A stretch of 64,000 bases of DNA, taken from positions 34,746,737 to 34,810,736 of the forward strand of contig CM043869.1 in the NCBI GenBank assembly GCA_023846275.1, written 5' to 3'. The stretch comes from Vanilla planifolia. Its lineage: Eukaryota > Streptophyta > Magnoliopsida > Asparagales > Orchidaceae. The first letter of the stretch is position 1. Each line of letters begins with the position of its first letter. Position numbers and translations under genes: made by a program. The notes under the pieces are model-generated. The model saw nothing but the letters and a program-made list of their open reading frames with translations, was not told the origin of the DNA and ran no database searches. Shown piece by piece: positions 22,573 through 37,500 of the stretch.

Positions 22573-25500
22573 TCAGCTGGAGCCTGAAATCTCGCCGGTG
22601 TGGTGGGCGCCCTTAGAGCTGCTTGCAGCAGCAGACATTTGAGAAGATTGGATGATGGAATGCGGCAAGAAGCGATCCTTAGATAACAGTGGCGAAACAG
22701 AGCCACTGTGTGTCTCCTCAGCTGATGTTTGAGAAAAAAAAGGGTCACTGGTAGAAAGGAAACGAGGCCTGAAATCTGTTAGAGAGGATGTAGCTAACGT
22801 TGGAAGTGACAATCCCACAGGATAGTGAGCAACAGGCATGTCGACCAAAGAAGAAGCAGGACTATAACCCAAAGTTCCAATTGGATGATCAAACTTGCAC
22901 GTTGGGCCAAATTTGCACACACCGTGTTGAACATAATAAGCGCAATGCTGAGCTCCCTGCAGCAGGATATAAATTAACAAGTTCATGAGTTAACAACACC
23001 TTAATAATCAAATGCAAGCTTTGATCAGCATATAAAAGAAAACAGCTTCACCTTGAAACAGAACCAAAAGAAACTTTGTTGTATTAGAAGATCTTAATGG
23101 GAAAGAAAACAAAGGCAAAAAGTTTGTCAAGATTGAGTTCTCATAACCTTGTGATATGCCTTAGAATGAAAGTAGTATAGAACAGGAAAAATGAAAGCAA
23201 GTTATACGCAATTTTGAAGTAGCATCAACAAATGACATATAACTGACGTTTACTTAAAAGCAACCTTGTCCAGATTTTTATCCAATACAATAATCGAAGA
23301 GGACTACATAAAACCATTGATGTATATACTATGAATGATGCCAGTTTGACAAACTTCTGATCAGATTTCCAAGACCTTTCAGAGGTTTACTAGAAGAAAA
23401 TAATTATTGAAATAAATAGATAATCCCAAAAATGAAAGAGTACACTTTTTTTTTAAAGACCCTTCAAAGATGTATCAGTGCAAATCCTAGGGGAGTCTCT
23501 TGCTGTAATACAATTTCTAACATGGATATGCATAATATGATTCTCTCATTAGGTATTAAAGATGAGTATTGATTAACGATTCAGTAGCATGATCAAGTTA
23601 AAAAAAAAAAAAAAATGAAAAAGATCAAAGAGGAAGCACACATGAAAAGTACCCTTGGACTGCACATTGTCAATGTAAGATTCTAGATTTTCTGAATCAC
23701 AATTCCAGTAATTTTGAATTTAATATAGAATATTCTAATATTTACAACACATTTAATGAAATATTCTGATTTTATGTAAAATATTCTAGTTTTATTCCTT
23801 TGTTTTTTTTGCCTTTCTATTTGGTAGACTTTTTATGTAAAAAAATTTGGTAGATTATTTTTTCTTAATCAACAAATGAATTCTTACCTATAGGAAAGAA
23901 AAGATGTATACTATATTTTTAAAATAAAGAATAAAGTCATCCCTCTCAATGTCCTTACGTTATTAGAGCTAAACTCTTACTCTCTACTGAAGTCTTAGAA
24001 GACGCCATCAATGACATTGGCCATTCTCTTGCCTCCCAACTTGCCAGCAGCCGTCTCATCTTTGTCCTCATCAATTATAACCCAACAAACTCCAAGACTT
24101 ACTTGGCCACGATTCGGGGCAAGAACCCTAAGACCCATACCGAGATTGCGCTAAATTGTACTTGCATCTTATCCCTGAAGGAGCAACTCGCATGGATACT
24201 CGCTCTCACAGCCCTCAGCATTGTCAAGCTTGCCCTGACCTCGTTGGCTTGCATTAGCTTCCAAAGCATCAATCTACGAAGAGTGAAGTAGATTTGTCTG
24301 GGAAAAAAAACCAAAAGGAGACAAAAGTAACAAGTACATCTTGAACAAATCCAATAATTGGATTTGAATTCAAGATCACAAGATCTACAAGGTAATTCTA
24401 TTCCCAAACCAAATGATGACTTACCTATTATAGTTAGAAAAGATATTAGAAAATAAATAAAACTCCAATCTATAGCTTTGTGTCATATCATGATCTATTT
24501 AATAAATAAAAGGCATTTGTGCCAAAGTTTAGAACGTATGCAAATTCCAAAATTCATACAAGTTCCCAAGTTTATTATAATGGGAGGTTGTTGTACAAGA
24601 AATCCATGAATTAGAGAAGAATGGAACATGGAAGATCACAAAACTACCACATAGAAAACATCCTATCAGTTGCAAATGAATCTTCATAATTAAATACAAA
24701 GGAGAAAGAGTTGACAAATTCAAGGCGCAATTCGTTGCGCTAAAAGATTCACAAAATCCTATGAAATCATTTATGAAGAAACCATCGTCATAATAGCCAA
24801 ATTGAACATAGTTCAAGTTCTCCTATCTCGGTCAACAAATTTGAATTGGTCATTCCACATATTAGACTTTAAAAATATTTTCTTCAATGGAGACTTAGCA
24901 AATGAAGTGTAAATAAATATTCCTCCTAAATTTGTGACAAGACTCAATCAACAAAATCTACAAGTTTAGTAGATTATTATATAGATTTAAGCAATTGCCA
25001 AGAGTCTGGTTTGATAGATGTATAAGGATGATGAAGCAATAGGATATTCACAATGCTAGACAGATTACAATCGCTTTGTTCAATACTCATATGAAGAGAA
25101 GATTGTTATTCTTATTGTATGTATGAATGACATTATTTTAAAGTGATTATGAGTGGGAAACCAATATTTTCAAAAGCTTAATTGCTAAGGAGTTTTGAAA
25201 TCAATGATTTGGGAAGACACTTTCTAAAAATAAAAATAGCTTAATTAAAAGCAATAATTTGAATGCCTATAAGGAAATATATCCTAGATCATTTGAAAGA
25301 AACATGTATTCTCTAATGCAAGCCAACAAAAATCCATAAACTCAACAATTAAACAAGGAGTTGAAGAAGATAATATACTACTTAATAAAACTATTAGAGG
25401 CTTATGGGAAAAATCAAATTTTTATGTCACACAAGAATCTACATTGAATTTTTTGTTAGTACGATGAGTCACTTTCTGAATAATCCAAATGAAGAATATA

Positions 25501-28500
25501 TTGAGATGACTTATACGATCTTGAGACATTTAAAATACCAAAAAGGGGCACATATTTAAAAAATTTACTAGATAGAAGAAATATATATAGAAATATCTAT
25601 TGACTTTCTTCTTTTCTTTTTTAGAATAATAGTGATTTGGAGGAGAAATCTTGAAAAGTATTTAACAATTATCTCAACTATACAATGATACAAATTAAAA
25701 AGTATCAATAGAAAATTGAAAGTCAACTTCTAACTATTTTAAGTATGTTTTGTAGAATTTAGCTACATGACGAAATAATAAACTCCCTTGTGTTAAGAAG
25801 CATTACTAAAACTAAATTAAGAATAATGAGACACATGATATATGTGAAAGTATGTAGAGGAAAAGACTTATAAAAGAACTGAAGATTAAAGAAACTATGA
25901 AAATGTTCTATCACAATCAATTAGTATTAGCATTGCAAAAAAAATCCAATCCATCATGATAAGATGAAACGTGTCAAAATTGATTATCGTTTCATAAAAA
26001 AGAAGATAAAAGAAATAATAATTAAGTTATTACATCTATCAATGTATCTTCAAACAGCAATCATCTTTACTAAAATCCTATGAAAAACTTTGAAGATTTA
26101 ACTCCCAATATTATGCTTAATCAATATTTACAACACAACTTGAAGTGTAAAATATTCTAATATTTACTATATTTGATGAAATATTTTAATATCATATAAA
26201 ATGTTTTATTTTCATTTCTTTTCGATTTTATACATTTTTATTTGGTATGTTATTCGTGTAAGAAATTTGATAAATTGTTTTTTCCTTATTACCAGATGCA
26301 TTCTCATTTATAAGAAGAATTTAATACATTATCAAAACAAAAAGTAAATTCATCAATCACAATATTCTCATTTAATCTTTTACCAATATCTCATTTAGTG
26401 GGATTAAATATTTTTTATGATTATACATTTATTCTAACTTTATATTTTTTGTTTTGAAAATCTAATTTTGAAGTTAATCTTGTCAAACTACTTGCCAATA
26501 TCCTATTTAATAAGATTAAGTTTTTCTATAAATATATTTTAGTTTTGACTAATACTAATTATTGTGTGATATCTCATAAAAGTTTCGACCAATAGATATG
26601 TTTCAAATTTGTAACCATATCCATTAAATCATCTAGAAAATAGAACCTAAAGCAAACTTTAATTTATTATCTATTATGAAAAGTAAGGTCAAACAATTTG
26701 GCGATTATTAGTTAGAGTTATAGAAACAGTGTCCTATAACTATGTAAGGTGGCAAAATCATGTACACGAAACCCTTTGGATAACCCTCCCATGAGCACTC
26801 GCACTCATGACAATTGCATGGCACTAAGCCACCCTTTTTAAAAAAAGATTTTCAATTAGTTAATAATCAGCAGCTTCCAGTTGAATTTACAACATATGAA
26901 CCTTGGTAATTAAACCTTTTAACTAATTTATTTATCCATTATATGTAAGAAATTGGCCTCAAAGAGAAATAAGTTAAGCTTTCCTTGAATGCTTTAACCA
27001 CCATAAAAATCAACCTAAAAAGCAAAAAGAGAACAAGAAAATCTAATTATTAATAAAAAGTTTGATGCATTTGATGATGCTATTCAAGATTGCTTTTAGC
27101 AATAGAATTATATGAAGATTTTGATTTTGTAATAAAATAATATAGTTCTAAATTTTTATTACACCACTATACTTCTCACCAAGAGTAATTTACTAACAGA
27201 AAATCTATTCATTTGAGAGGATAATGATGATAATTTTATGCAAAATAATATCAAAATCTCCAAATGAAGCTGAAAATATAACAAATGTAATTTTCCAAAC
27301 AAGAAAGCTTTAGCAACAGCAAACACGCCAAGGACATAGAAAAGTAAAATTTTATCCAGAGAATTGGTGCAGCAAATTATTACAGGAATCTGTAGTCCAC
27401 GGCAACAAAACTGGAAGATTCAAACACAGAGAGGATGTAACTAGCCTGATTAGCTTAAAACCTAATTTTTAATGTGTAAACAAGACATTCTAACATGAAA
27501 ATTTGGAGTTGTAATGTGCAGTAAAACACAAAACTAAGCTTTGGTTTGGGCTGTGAATATCACTTGCGATCAACCAAGAGCTTCAGCCATTAGTCCTAGC
27601 CCACTAAACCAAACCCATTGCATGAGACCAAGGAAGACACTAAAACTTGGGTTCAAGCCTTGATAAGCATAATGGGTGGCTAAGGTGTTGAGTTTTCCTC
27701 CAATTTGGCCTTGAAACAACTGACAGTGAACGCTCAACATGTTAGGGATTAGAAACAAGACAATAAAACAACTTCAAGTACAAGAAATTCCCTATAACTA
27801 ATAGTGATGGTTAATAAAGATTCAAGGAAATGTGAATTAGGTGCCTATATATCCCAATCTTTATTTGGGTTCATCTAGGGATGAAATCAATACAAGTTTG
27901 AGTTGAAATAGACACTGTTTGACTTTTACCACTCAGCACGAGCTTGGATAAGGGATCAAACTTGTCAAGTTCAAGGCAAATGATCGATTTGGGGTTGGTT
28001 AAATACCTTAACCAACCTAGCTCGAACTTCCTAAACATATGTAAGTTATTTAATTTATATAACTTCTTCACTTGTCACTAACAAATTCAAACATGCTTAA
28101 AATAATATAGAGAAATTAAATTATTATTTTATGTATGTGAATTTGATTTGTGAATAAATATATATATGCATAAATTTAGCAATGGGTGTGTGTGTGTGTA
28201 TACATACATATATATATATATGTATATATATATATATGTATGTATGTATGTATACACACACACACACACATAAATTTAAATGTTTCAATTCCAAGTGATG
28301 TTCAACTAATCCAACCTTTTGCTTAGAGATAGTTCATGATATGATACAAGCTAATTTTTTAACTCATAGATCAATTCAATCACTTTAATTTGGATTCAAT
28401 TCTAGCTAAAATTTGATCCAAATTGTAGCCAATCTTGAATTTCTTTAATCGTACTCTCAACACAAAGTTGATTAAGTTTTAACATTTATCCATTAACTCC

Positions 28501-31500
28501 ATATATTTGTAAAAATCTTACCTGGGTTTATTATTAAAAATTACCTCTTAAGATCCAATATTTCTCAAATTTAAATTTGTCTATATTTTTTAAAATCATT
28601 GATTTCTCTGTAACGATGATGAACTTGACAGAAGACAAGATGACATGATTTGAATGAGATATATCATACTGAAGATTTTAGGAATGCAACTGAACCAAAT
28701 GATTCCATCAAAAAAAGGAAGACTAATGTGACAATTTCTAAAAGAATAAGGAACACATTATAGACAAAGATAAAGCATAAGGATATAAAGACAATTATCC
28801 AATGTCTAGTGGCAGTAAAATTGAGAAGAAAATATCAAGTTTGAACTTCAAAACATGATTTTGTTAACAAATATCATGTAAATTATTATATAAGACAGAA
28901 TTTAAACTAAACATTCAAGACAAAATTATGTATTATAAATATTATTGAAGTTCACAACAAGTATTACATGGGGTTGAATATATGGCTCATATGACATCAT
29001 TGTGTTCTAGTCACCAATAACCTTTAAGATTCAAACACAAATATTTGTTAATAATCTTGTGCTCTACCATGCCCTTATGAAATTTACAAACTAACATTCA
29101 ATACCCTATAGCTTTTCTCATCACATTACATTCTTACAAAATAGAAAAAATGAGAATGATAAATTTATATCTCTATCTTAAAATGTATTATACAACCCTC
29201 ATAAAGATTATGAATTCATCTAATAATTATAAGAAAAAATAACATGTCAAATTTCTTATATAAATAACCGATTGACAAAATCAAAACATTCTTTATGGCA
29301 TTAAGATACTCTATGAAAAAACAAAATATGAACTACAAATATTATAATATTCTATATTTTTCCTCAAATTATGATATAAATATTGATTAAGTATAACTTG
29401 AAACTCAAATCTCCAAAGTTCATTATTAGTAATACTGTAGTGAGAATGTTTGTAGTTTTATGACATATTGGCAAATATAATAACTTGATTACGCCTTTTC
29501 ATAATACATTAAATTCTTTACAATATAATAGCTAACTGATTATCAAAGAACTTTATAGATTTTTTAATCATGATTCTCAATTCTTTTAAAAATCTTCTCA
29601 CACACCTTCACATATACCATGTGCCATTGCTTTGAATTCATTTTCCCACATCAATTCTATTTTTATTACAATACCCCTTCTAATAATAAGATATCATTTT
29701 AATTTGTTTTGCCCTTGACTTTTTAATGTTAAATCTAAGACAATTAGGGCATAGTCAGAAAAGAAAGCTATTTATCACATGCTATTTGCTAAAATGACCA
29801 ACACTATTTCCTTATCAAAGGTACATGAATAGCAAATTTAATTGGACTTTGAAATGTCCTAGAGCAGCTCCTTGTAAAAAAAAATAGGAAAATCTCCTTT
29901 TTGTTCACATGAGTAAAAAAAAGACAAGTTCCTTTAAGTATTAGATACCTAAATCTCCAAAAACATGATGGCCATGATGAGTATAGAAAAGGTTAAACAC
30001 AATTAGCATATGTGTTTGCATAAAGACGTTCATCCGTCATCTGATCTAAGACCAACTAATTAGAATAGCAACTTCTAGATAAGAAGCATTTTGTCACGTT
30101 TCAATGCCAATACAACAAAACAGTACCTTAAGAAGTATCCACTCAAATATCTAAAGATAGGCTGCCATTCCTGGAAATCAATGGGCTGGCTTCTTAAGTA
30201 ATTTTGCATGTAACATGCACGAGGTAATTTTGAACGTACAACAACAAATCCATGCATAAGGATCATGAATGAGGGTCTGCTATTTAATGTGTTTGACGAA
30301 TTACGTCTTTCCTGTTCTCCATTCAGCCAGGTCAATTACATGCCTTTAATTTACCATTTGGGGTTATTAATATTTCTTTACTCAAAACTGTTTTCTTTTA
30401 TTTATTTTTTTTTTACCAAAACTCCTCATTCATGGCTGAAATTATTATAGTTTTGAATGTCTACTTTCTATGTTTTTTTTCCTTTTTTAATTTTACAAAA
30501 AATCCTCATTCGTGACTGAAATTATTATTTTTCTGAATGTCTACTTACTATAATAACCCCATCTCTTCTTAACACAGGTACGCCAATGTCTAGAACACCA
30601 AGGAATACTCCCCTTTCGATCTTTGTTAACATTGTTCCAAGCTTAATCTTTAGAGCAAACTCAATGCTAGAGAGCTAACAATTGCAAGTATAGCATTAGC
30701 CTGATAAGTTATCATCAATTTATGATTTGAACAAGGTATGCTAATTTGCCGTCATTACAGCAAACTAATTGAACATAGAATACCAACTTTCCAGGTCTTC
30801 GTTTGGGTAAACTTGCGTAGTCTTCTGCATAAACTAGAATACTGCTTTGCACAATGAGCCTAAAATTAGGTGGCAGTGCCAATTGTCAAAAGATAATCCA
30901 TAATCCCAAAATACCTCCTTTTGTAATGAATAGGCATCCCATGAAATGCAACAGTAATGTATGAATTCCACTAGTCCATCACGCTCTCAGAAAAGCTCAA
31001 CAAAAAAATATGATGAAAGGACAAAAATAGAGTTCTCAACATGTATAAAATAGCTTTGAATGCTTAAGCTTTTAGCAAACTATTCTACCTAACCATAAAA
31101 CTACATTAAGGAAAAGTCATTCGCAGTTTTTCTTACCATTACATCTTTAACAACCTTTTATAACAGTATAAGAAAACGTATGGAACATGATATGGAATCG
31201 ACAAAAGTTCATCAACTAAATACAATAGCCAGAAACAAAGGCCAATAAATCAGATATTTAAATAGACTATTCAAAAGGAAATCAAGAAGGCTGGCAGCTA
31301 TTTACACAAAATATGCAGAAAATGATTTCCAAAAAAATATAGATACACATCCTAGTTGGGCTGATTGGAGGAACCATTCTTTTTTTTAACTAAAAAGGAC
31401 ATCCAAACCAATTCTGCAAAACCAATGAAGCTATCTAAACAATTTTGCAATCAATTGGAAAGCAATTGACAACAAACAACAAAGGAAAGGTCAAGAATAG

Positions 31501-34500
31501 TACAATAAGGTTGGCCTAAGATGAGATATTCATTCTCTTGAGTATCATTTTCTGAAACAAGGAATACAATATACAAAGGAGTTTGACATATTCTTCACTC
31601 CAATTAAAAATGAAACCAAAGAAGGGCATTTATATATGTCATTTATATATGTCATTTATTGGCATAGATTCTTCGCAAAGAATAAGGAATAAAAAAAAGA
31701 AGCTCCTTAAATCTGAATAACAAACTATCAAATACATTCTAAATTTCTACTCTTTCCCCAGATCAAGTTATGTTTTATATATTAGCTTGCTAAGTAATCA
31801 AAGTTTGATCCATAGAGAGAACTTTAATGATGATATCGATCGTCAGCTCTTTGGCAAGAATACATGTAAAGCAAACCATCCTAGTTCAAGTTGGGCTTTA
31901 ATATGCTAGCTTGTTAAGTATTCAAAGCTTGATCCATAGAGGCCTTTAACGAGGATGTCTTTCAACCAGCAATAGATGCAACTCGGTTAACACCTCATGG
32001 CTTGCATCATTGCCCCAAGAACAAGTGTCAAGCAAATTGTCTTGTTCTCAAACTCGATAAAATGATAATCTGCTTCCAAGTTTTGTAAAATCATAGTGAA
32101 CTAGGTGATGTGCAACCCATCTTTGTAGTCACAATAAAGCCTTAAAGGAAGGCTACTAGGAATTTTTAACTAACTCGATGGCTTTCTTAGTCATATTCCT
32201 CGAGCTAAGATACAAAACTCAACTTCTACGCTGCTCTTAGCTACCATGGACTGTTTCTTCCTCGTTATAGAGAAATGCCTCATTATTGACTATTGGATAT
32301 ACCAAATATAATGAATGAATATTCTGATTTTGATTTTCTTATAATAAATTAGTCATGAAATTTGACATATTTATTTAATGAAAATATTAGATATATTTTA
32401 AACATATCTTAAAATTTAATTTTCTTAGAGTTTGTTACTTGGTGATATACTTTATCTATTTTAAGTGCTCATTGTGCAAAAAAGAAAGACATGTCTCAAT
32501 CCACATTAAGTAGATGGATTTTTAAGTGTTAATTTACAAAGATTTTTAAAATCTCTTCAAGTTGATTGCTCACAATGGAAGAGTTAGAGTTGTGACATTC
32601 CATGTAGGACATGACATCTTGGAGATGAAATTAAGTCACCCAACTTAGTGTTTAGTATTTCTTCATATATTAATTATTATCATTAATTAGTGGAAATCTT
32701 CTTAATTGACTTAAAAACTAAGATCTTTGGACCATTATCACTATGGATCTTTAATCTTTCTTTGATGAATATTTATTATTAAAGTGCTATTTTGATAACA
32801 TCTCACATGAAGATTTGGGTGGAATTCAAGATTTATGAAGGAATATTCTTTTCCTTTTATTTAGCACACCACCATTGTAGCTTCTTTAACTTGTATAACA
32901 TCCTACATTCTTATGCAAATAGGCCAAATTTGTACTCAAACAAGGTAAATCATAGGTTCTTATATTGTGTTATCGATCTCTTCATATTATTACTATGCTT
33001 CTTGTTGCATTCGATCTCGTTAGCACTTCTGCACATTCGCATCACTCATCGCAACGCTTCTCCATGTCATAATGTTTACCCAAACAAAATTAAAGTAGCC
33101 TAAATTGTACCTTCTATCCACGACAGAGATTATCCAATCAGCATCTATGTAGATTTCCATTATTTTTTTAATCAAGTTTTATAAAGTAACTTTCCTAGAG
33201 TGTTTTAGATATCTCAAGAGTCAATACAATGCCTCAAGGTGTTTTTCTTTTAGGTAAATACATAAAAATAACTATGCTCATGTCAAAAGCAATGCCAAAT
33301 CTTATGAGAGACGGTTAAATTTTTCATCTAGTCCTTGACACTACTCACATTTAAGTTCTATCTCCCCATCCATCCTTAACTCGGTACTTAGCTTTGTCGG
33401 TGCTTCGAGTGGTTTGCATCTCAACATCATCATTTCTTAAAGTAAATAGACTACCTTTTCTTCTTATATAGATTCCAATTAACATCTATGTATATTTCTA
33501 TCATTTTGTGATTACTTTTTTTAAATAAAACCATTTTCCTTAAGTATTATTAAGATATCACAAAATTGTATACATAGTTTCTATTGCTTCTCTTTAATTG
33601 AATGCATAAATTGGCCAACTACACCCACAACAAAAGCAATGTTAGGTCATCTGTGAGAAGGGTAGATCAACTCACCAACTAGTGATTGATATTGCTCAAA
33701 TTTAACTTCTATTTCAACATCATACTTAATATTTAGCTCGATAGGTGTTTTGAAAAGTTTGCATCCCAACCCCATCTCCTAAAGAAAATCATGCACATAA
33801 TTTCAATGTGATAATGCTTCCAATTTTGATTCTGGCAATCTATATTCAAGGAAGTACCTTAGAGCTCCAAGATCTTTGAATTCAAATTCTTTTATAGGTT
33901 ATTTCTTCAACATTTCTTCCATGAATTTCTATGTTTAGATTGTTTGGAAAAGAAGTGAAACATTTGATTGAGCTATCATAACTTGTCCACATATAAATAA
34001 CTAAGTAAACTTTTTCAAAAACACCTTTGTAGATTATTTTAGTTCATAGAAAGATTTCTTTAACCAATACATTGAATTACCATCCTTCGCAAGGGAAAGA
34101 GGAAGGTTAAAATAAACCTTTTCATGAAGATCCTCACTTAGAAATGCAATTTTTACTTATAATTATTGCAACAACTAATAGAAATTAGATGAATGTGATA
34201 AGAGAAAATTTATAGAGCTTGTCAACAAGTGTCGTCCATGCCGTAAGGTTTAGGTAAAACCCTTGCCAACTAGTCTCCCTTTATTCCTCTTGGTACTCCC
34301 ATTAACATTTTACTTAACAATGATAACCAACTTAAATTACTATTTTCTTTCATTAACCTCACAAAATCTCAAATATTGTTTCTTTCATGAGCACTTGATT
34401 CCTTTTAAATAGTCTATCTCCATTTAGGATTAGTTAAGGCTTCTTGAGCATTACCATGTGAATTTGTCGCAAAAAATGCAATGGCAAAAGAACAAAATCA

Positions 34501-37500
34501 ATAAGCAATTTCTTATAGAAGATATTCCTTGATATCAAATGCAAAATGTAAAACTCAAATCCTTATCTAAGATAAATTAAAAGATAAGCTGATCTTGAGG
34601 TTAAACATATATATCCTTAATGCTAGGTAGGATTTTCAATAGACTCGACATCATAAGCAGAAGTCATGTTGAAGTCTTGACTTGGTCTTCCATTTTATCC
34701 CTACATTGTGAACATTTTTTACAAGGGAGTTCGAGCAATGAGCTCCAACAATGAACATTTTGTTGACTAAAAAGGCACTCAAGGTGCAAAAGTTTCCTAG
34801 AGGGGTCCCCTAGTAATAGAAGAAAGGAGATGCAATAGGTTTGAGCTACACCATATCACTACTTGGAATGAGATGAAAACCTTAAAACTAGAATAAAACA
34901 ATATATTATAATCTAGCAAATCAAGTTTTTATGAGTTACCTTCATGTATTTCGAAAATATTTTGCATACATAATGCATAAAACATATAAATCAATATTAA
35001 CAAAATTATGCATTGTAAGTGAGGTGATTGGTTAAGAACACTCCCACGTTTAGAGAAACAAATTCACAAGACACATCATTACTTAATGTCTCCTAGAGGG
35101 GTCCCCTAGTAATAGAAGAAAGGAGATGCAATAGGTTTGAGCTACACCATATCACTACTTGGAATGAGATGAAAACCTTAAAACTAGAATAAAACAATAT
35201 ATTATAATCTAGCAAATCAAGTTTTTATGAGTTACCTTCATGTATTTCGAAAATATTTTGCATACATAATGCATAAAACATATAAATCAATATTAACAAA
35301 ATTATGCATTGTAAGTGAGGTGATTGGTTAAGAACACTCCCACATTTAGAGAAACAAATTCACAAGACACATCATTACTTAATGTCTCCCTCTAAAGCCA
35401 AGATTTGGAAAACTATTGTTGAGATTCAAAAAGTAATGTCCAACAAGACAAATAAGCAATGACGAAAAGAAAAATAATAGATAAACCCTCTTTGAGTGAA
35501 CGGGAACTGAATTTTAGATAAGAGTTTTAAATGATTTAACTACGAGCAAGTTCAAAGATTGTACTCCCAAAGGTTGTGAGAGGAAGTAAAATGATATATA
35601 TGACAGAGAGAGAGAGAGATGTATTTATAAATTTGGAAAGCAAGGAACTAAATTTATCATCTCAAGATAACATTTCATTAATAAGGTAAGAAGCAACAAT
35701 AATTGCCTTAACCCATATATAATTTAGAAAATGCATGGTGTACATTAGAGGCATAGCAACCTTAAATAGGTATTAATTTTTTCTTTTAGACATATCAAGA
35801 CCAAAATTTTGATGGATAATTCCATTGGTTATAAGATACTATCCAAGAATTAAATGAATGTATAACTTTTCATTGTCATTTCTCAAGGTTTAAACAAAGA
35901 TTTGAAATTAGATTTTTATTGTTTAAACAAGTGTTCGAAATGTTCTCAGTGTGTCTAAATTTTAATTACAAGGATAGACCCAACATACTCTACTCTAATA
36001 ATTAATTAACCAATGATATTAATTTATCTTCATTGGAAAAAGATCTCTCTCAACAACAGATGCTTGTTTCTTCTTGCAAATATCATCCATAAATACTAAA
36101 GTTTGTCATCTTCTTAAGCATTGAAGATCATCCTTAACAATTTCCACTCAAGAAAAATGAAGTAGAAGACATCTAAACTTGATGCATTAGTCGAAACATT
36201 GCAAAACAAGGGATCATTATTAGCCTTGAGATCTAACTAAAAGTAAAATAGTGATACATTACCTACCATATGATTGGATTCCCTCAAGTCAACAATTCTT
36301 TGCTATTGAGACAAGTTTTAAACATGAAGGGAAATACCTTTCCCAACGAAAATATAAGTTGTTGCATTTGAGCTCCTCCTGATCAATTGACTTAGGATTT
36401 TGAATAGCTAAGTTGTGTCTTGCTCAAGAACACTCTCATATCTTATTACTAAAGCTATCTTTGGCGTTCTTCTTGCTAAAGGTTTCAAAATCCTTCTTCT
36501 CATTTGAAGGAACCACGAGGCTTCCGATTCACTAATCTTTTATGAATTCCCCTACAAGTGCCATGAGTGTCTCCAACTTTGTTGAGATGATTGCACCATA
36601 ACTTGCCTCTACACCAATTTTTCTTTTGAATTGAAAAAACAAAATGAATTCTTTATAAACAAGGTGTTAAACTTGATGATCTTTCACTAAATTGATTTAG
36701 GAATTTGAAAATTCATTCAAGTTGTGCCTTATTCAAGAACACTCTTACATCTCATTACCAATGCTATCTTTTGCATTCTTCTTACTAAAGGCTTGAAAAA
36801 CCTTGCTCTCATTTGAATGAACCATAAGGCTTACGATTCACTAATCTTTTATGAATTCCCCTACAAGTGCCATGAGTGTTTTCAGCTTTGTTGAGATAAT
36901 TGCACCATGACTTGCCTTCGTAGTAGTTTTTCTTTTGAATTGGAGAAACAAAATGAATTCTTCATAAACAAGGAGTTAACCTCGATGATCCTTCACTAAA
37001 TTGACTTAGGAGTTTGAATATCTATCAAGTTGTGCCTATTCAAGAGCACTCTTACATCTCATTACCGATGCTATCTTTTGCATTCTTCTTGTTAAAGGCT
37101 TGAAAAACCTTGTTCTCATTTGAATGAACCATAAGGCTTACGATTCACTAATCTTTTATGAATTCCCCAACAAGTGCCATGAGTGTCTCCAGCTTTGTTG
37201 AGATAATGCACCATTACTTGCCTTCGTAGTAGTTTTTCTTTAAAATTGGAGAAGTAAAATGAATTCTTTATAAACAAGGCATAACACAAAAGTCTATTTG
37301 CTTTAGATTGAAATTATGCAAAAGCTTAGCCATTTGATGACAAGGCTCTTCATCTCAAAATTGTTTCTTAAACACCATTAAAGTCCTTAATAAAACATAC
37401 ATAATAAAGCCTACAACAAAGTCATATAACCACTTCTTCAAGCACTTCTTGAACTTCAAGTTCTTAAGCTTTCCTTAGTAGGCTTTAAAAAATATATCAA

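Larger units (their letters stand above)
23690..26375 (+). mobile_element. Degenerate Ty1/copia element with two LTR remnants
   Basis: About 23700-23957 and 26130-26375 align with each other: 'aaatattctaatatttac', then 'atttggta', 'tttgataaattg' against 'tttggtagatta', and similar ends. The first is followed by a 9-of-12 match to the TGGTATCAGAGC primer-binding site (23958-23969). Between them lie an open GC-richer segment (23935-24291) and a copia reverse transcriptase remnant (24540-25560). The interior is much shorter than in a complete copia (4-5 kb), so large parts are deleted. It lies inside the last intron of the CCCH gene, on the opposite strand. Confidence 0.65.

Noticed and set aside
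24099-24407. Open frame of 102 codons on the - strand
   Set aside because: Overlaps the + strand 118-codon frame, which reads more naturally and has the orientation of the surrounding copia relic. Not fully excluded.
30075-30450. Overlapping short frames in the giant intron, considered as a nested exon
   Set aside because: No family resemblance, no good splice sites in phase with the CCCH exons, and AT-rich composition.
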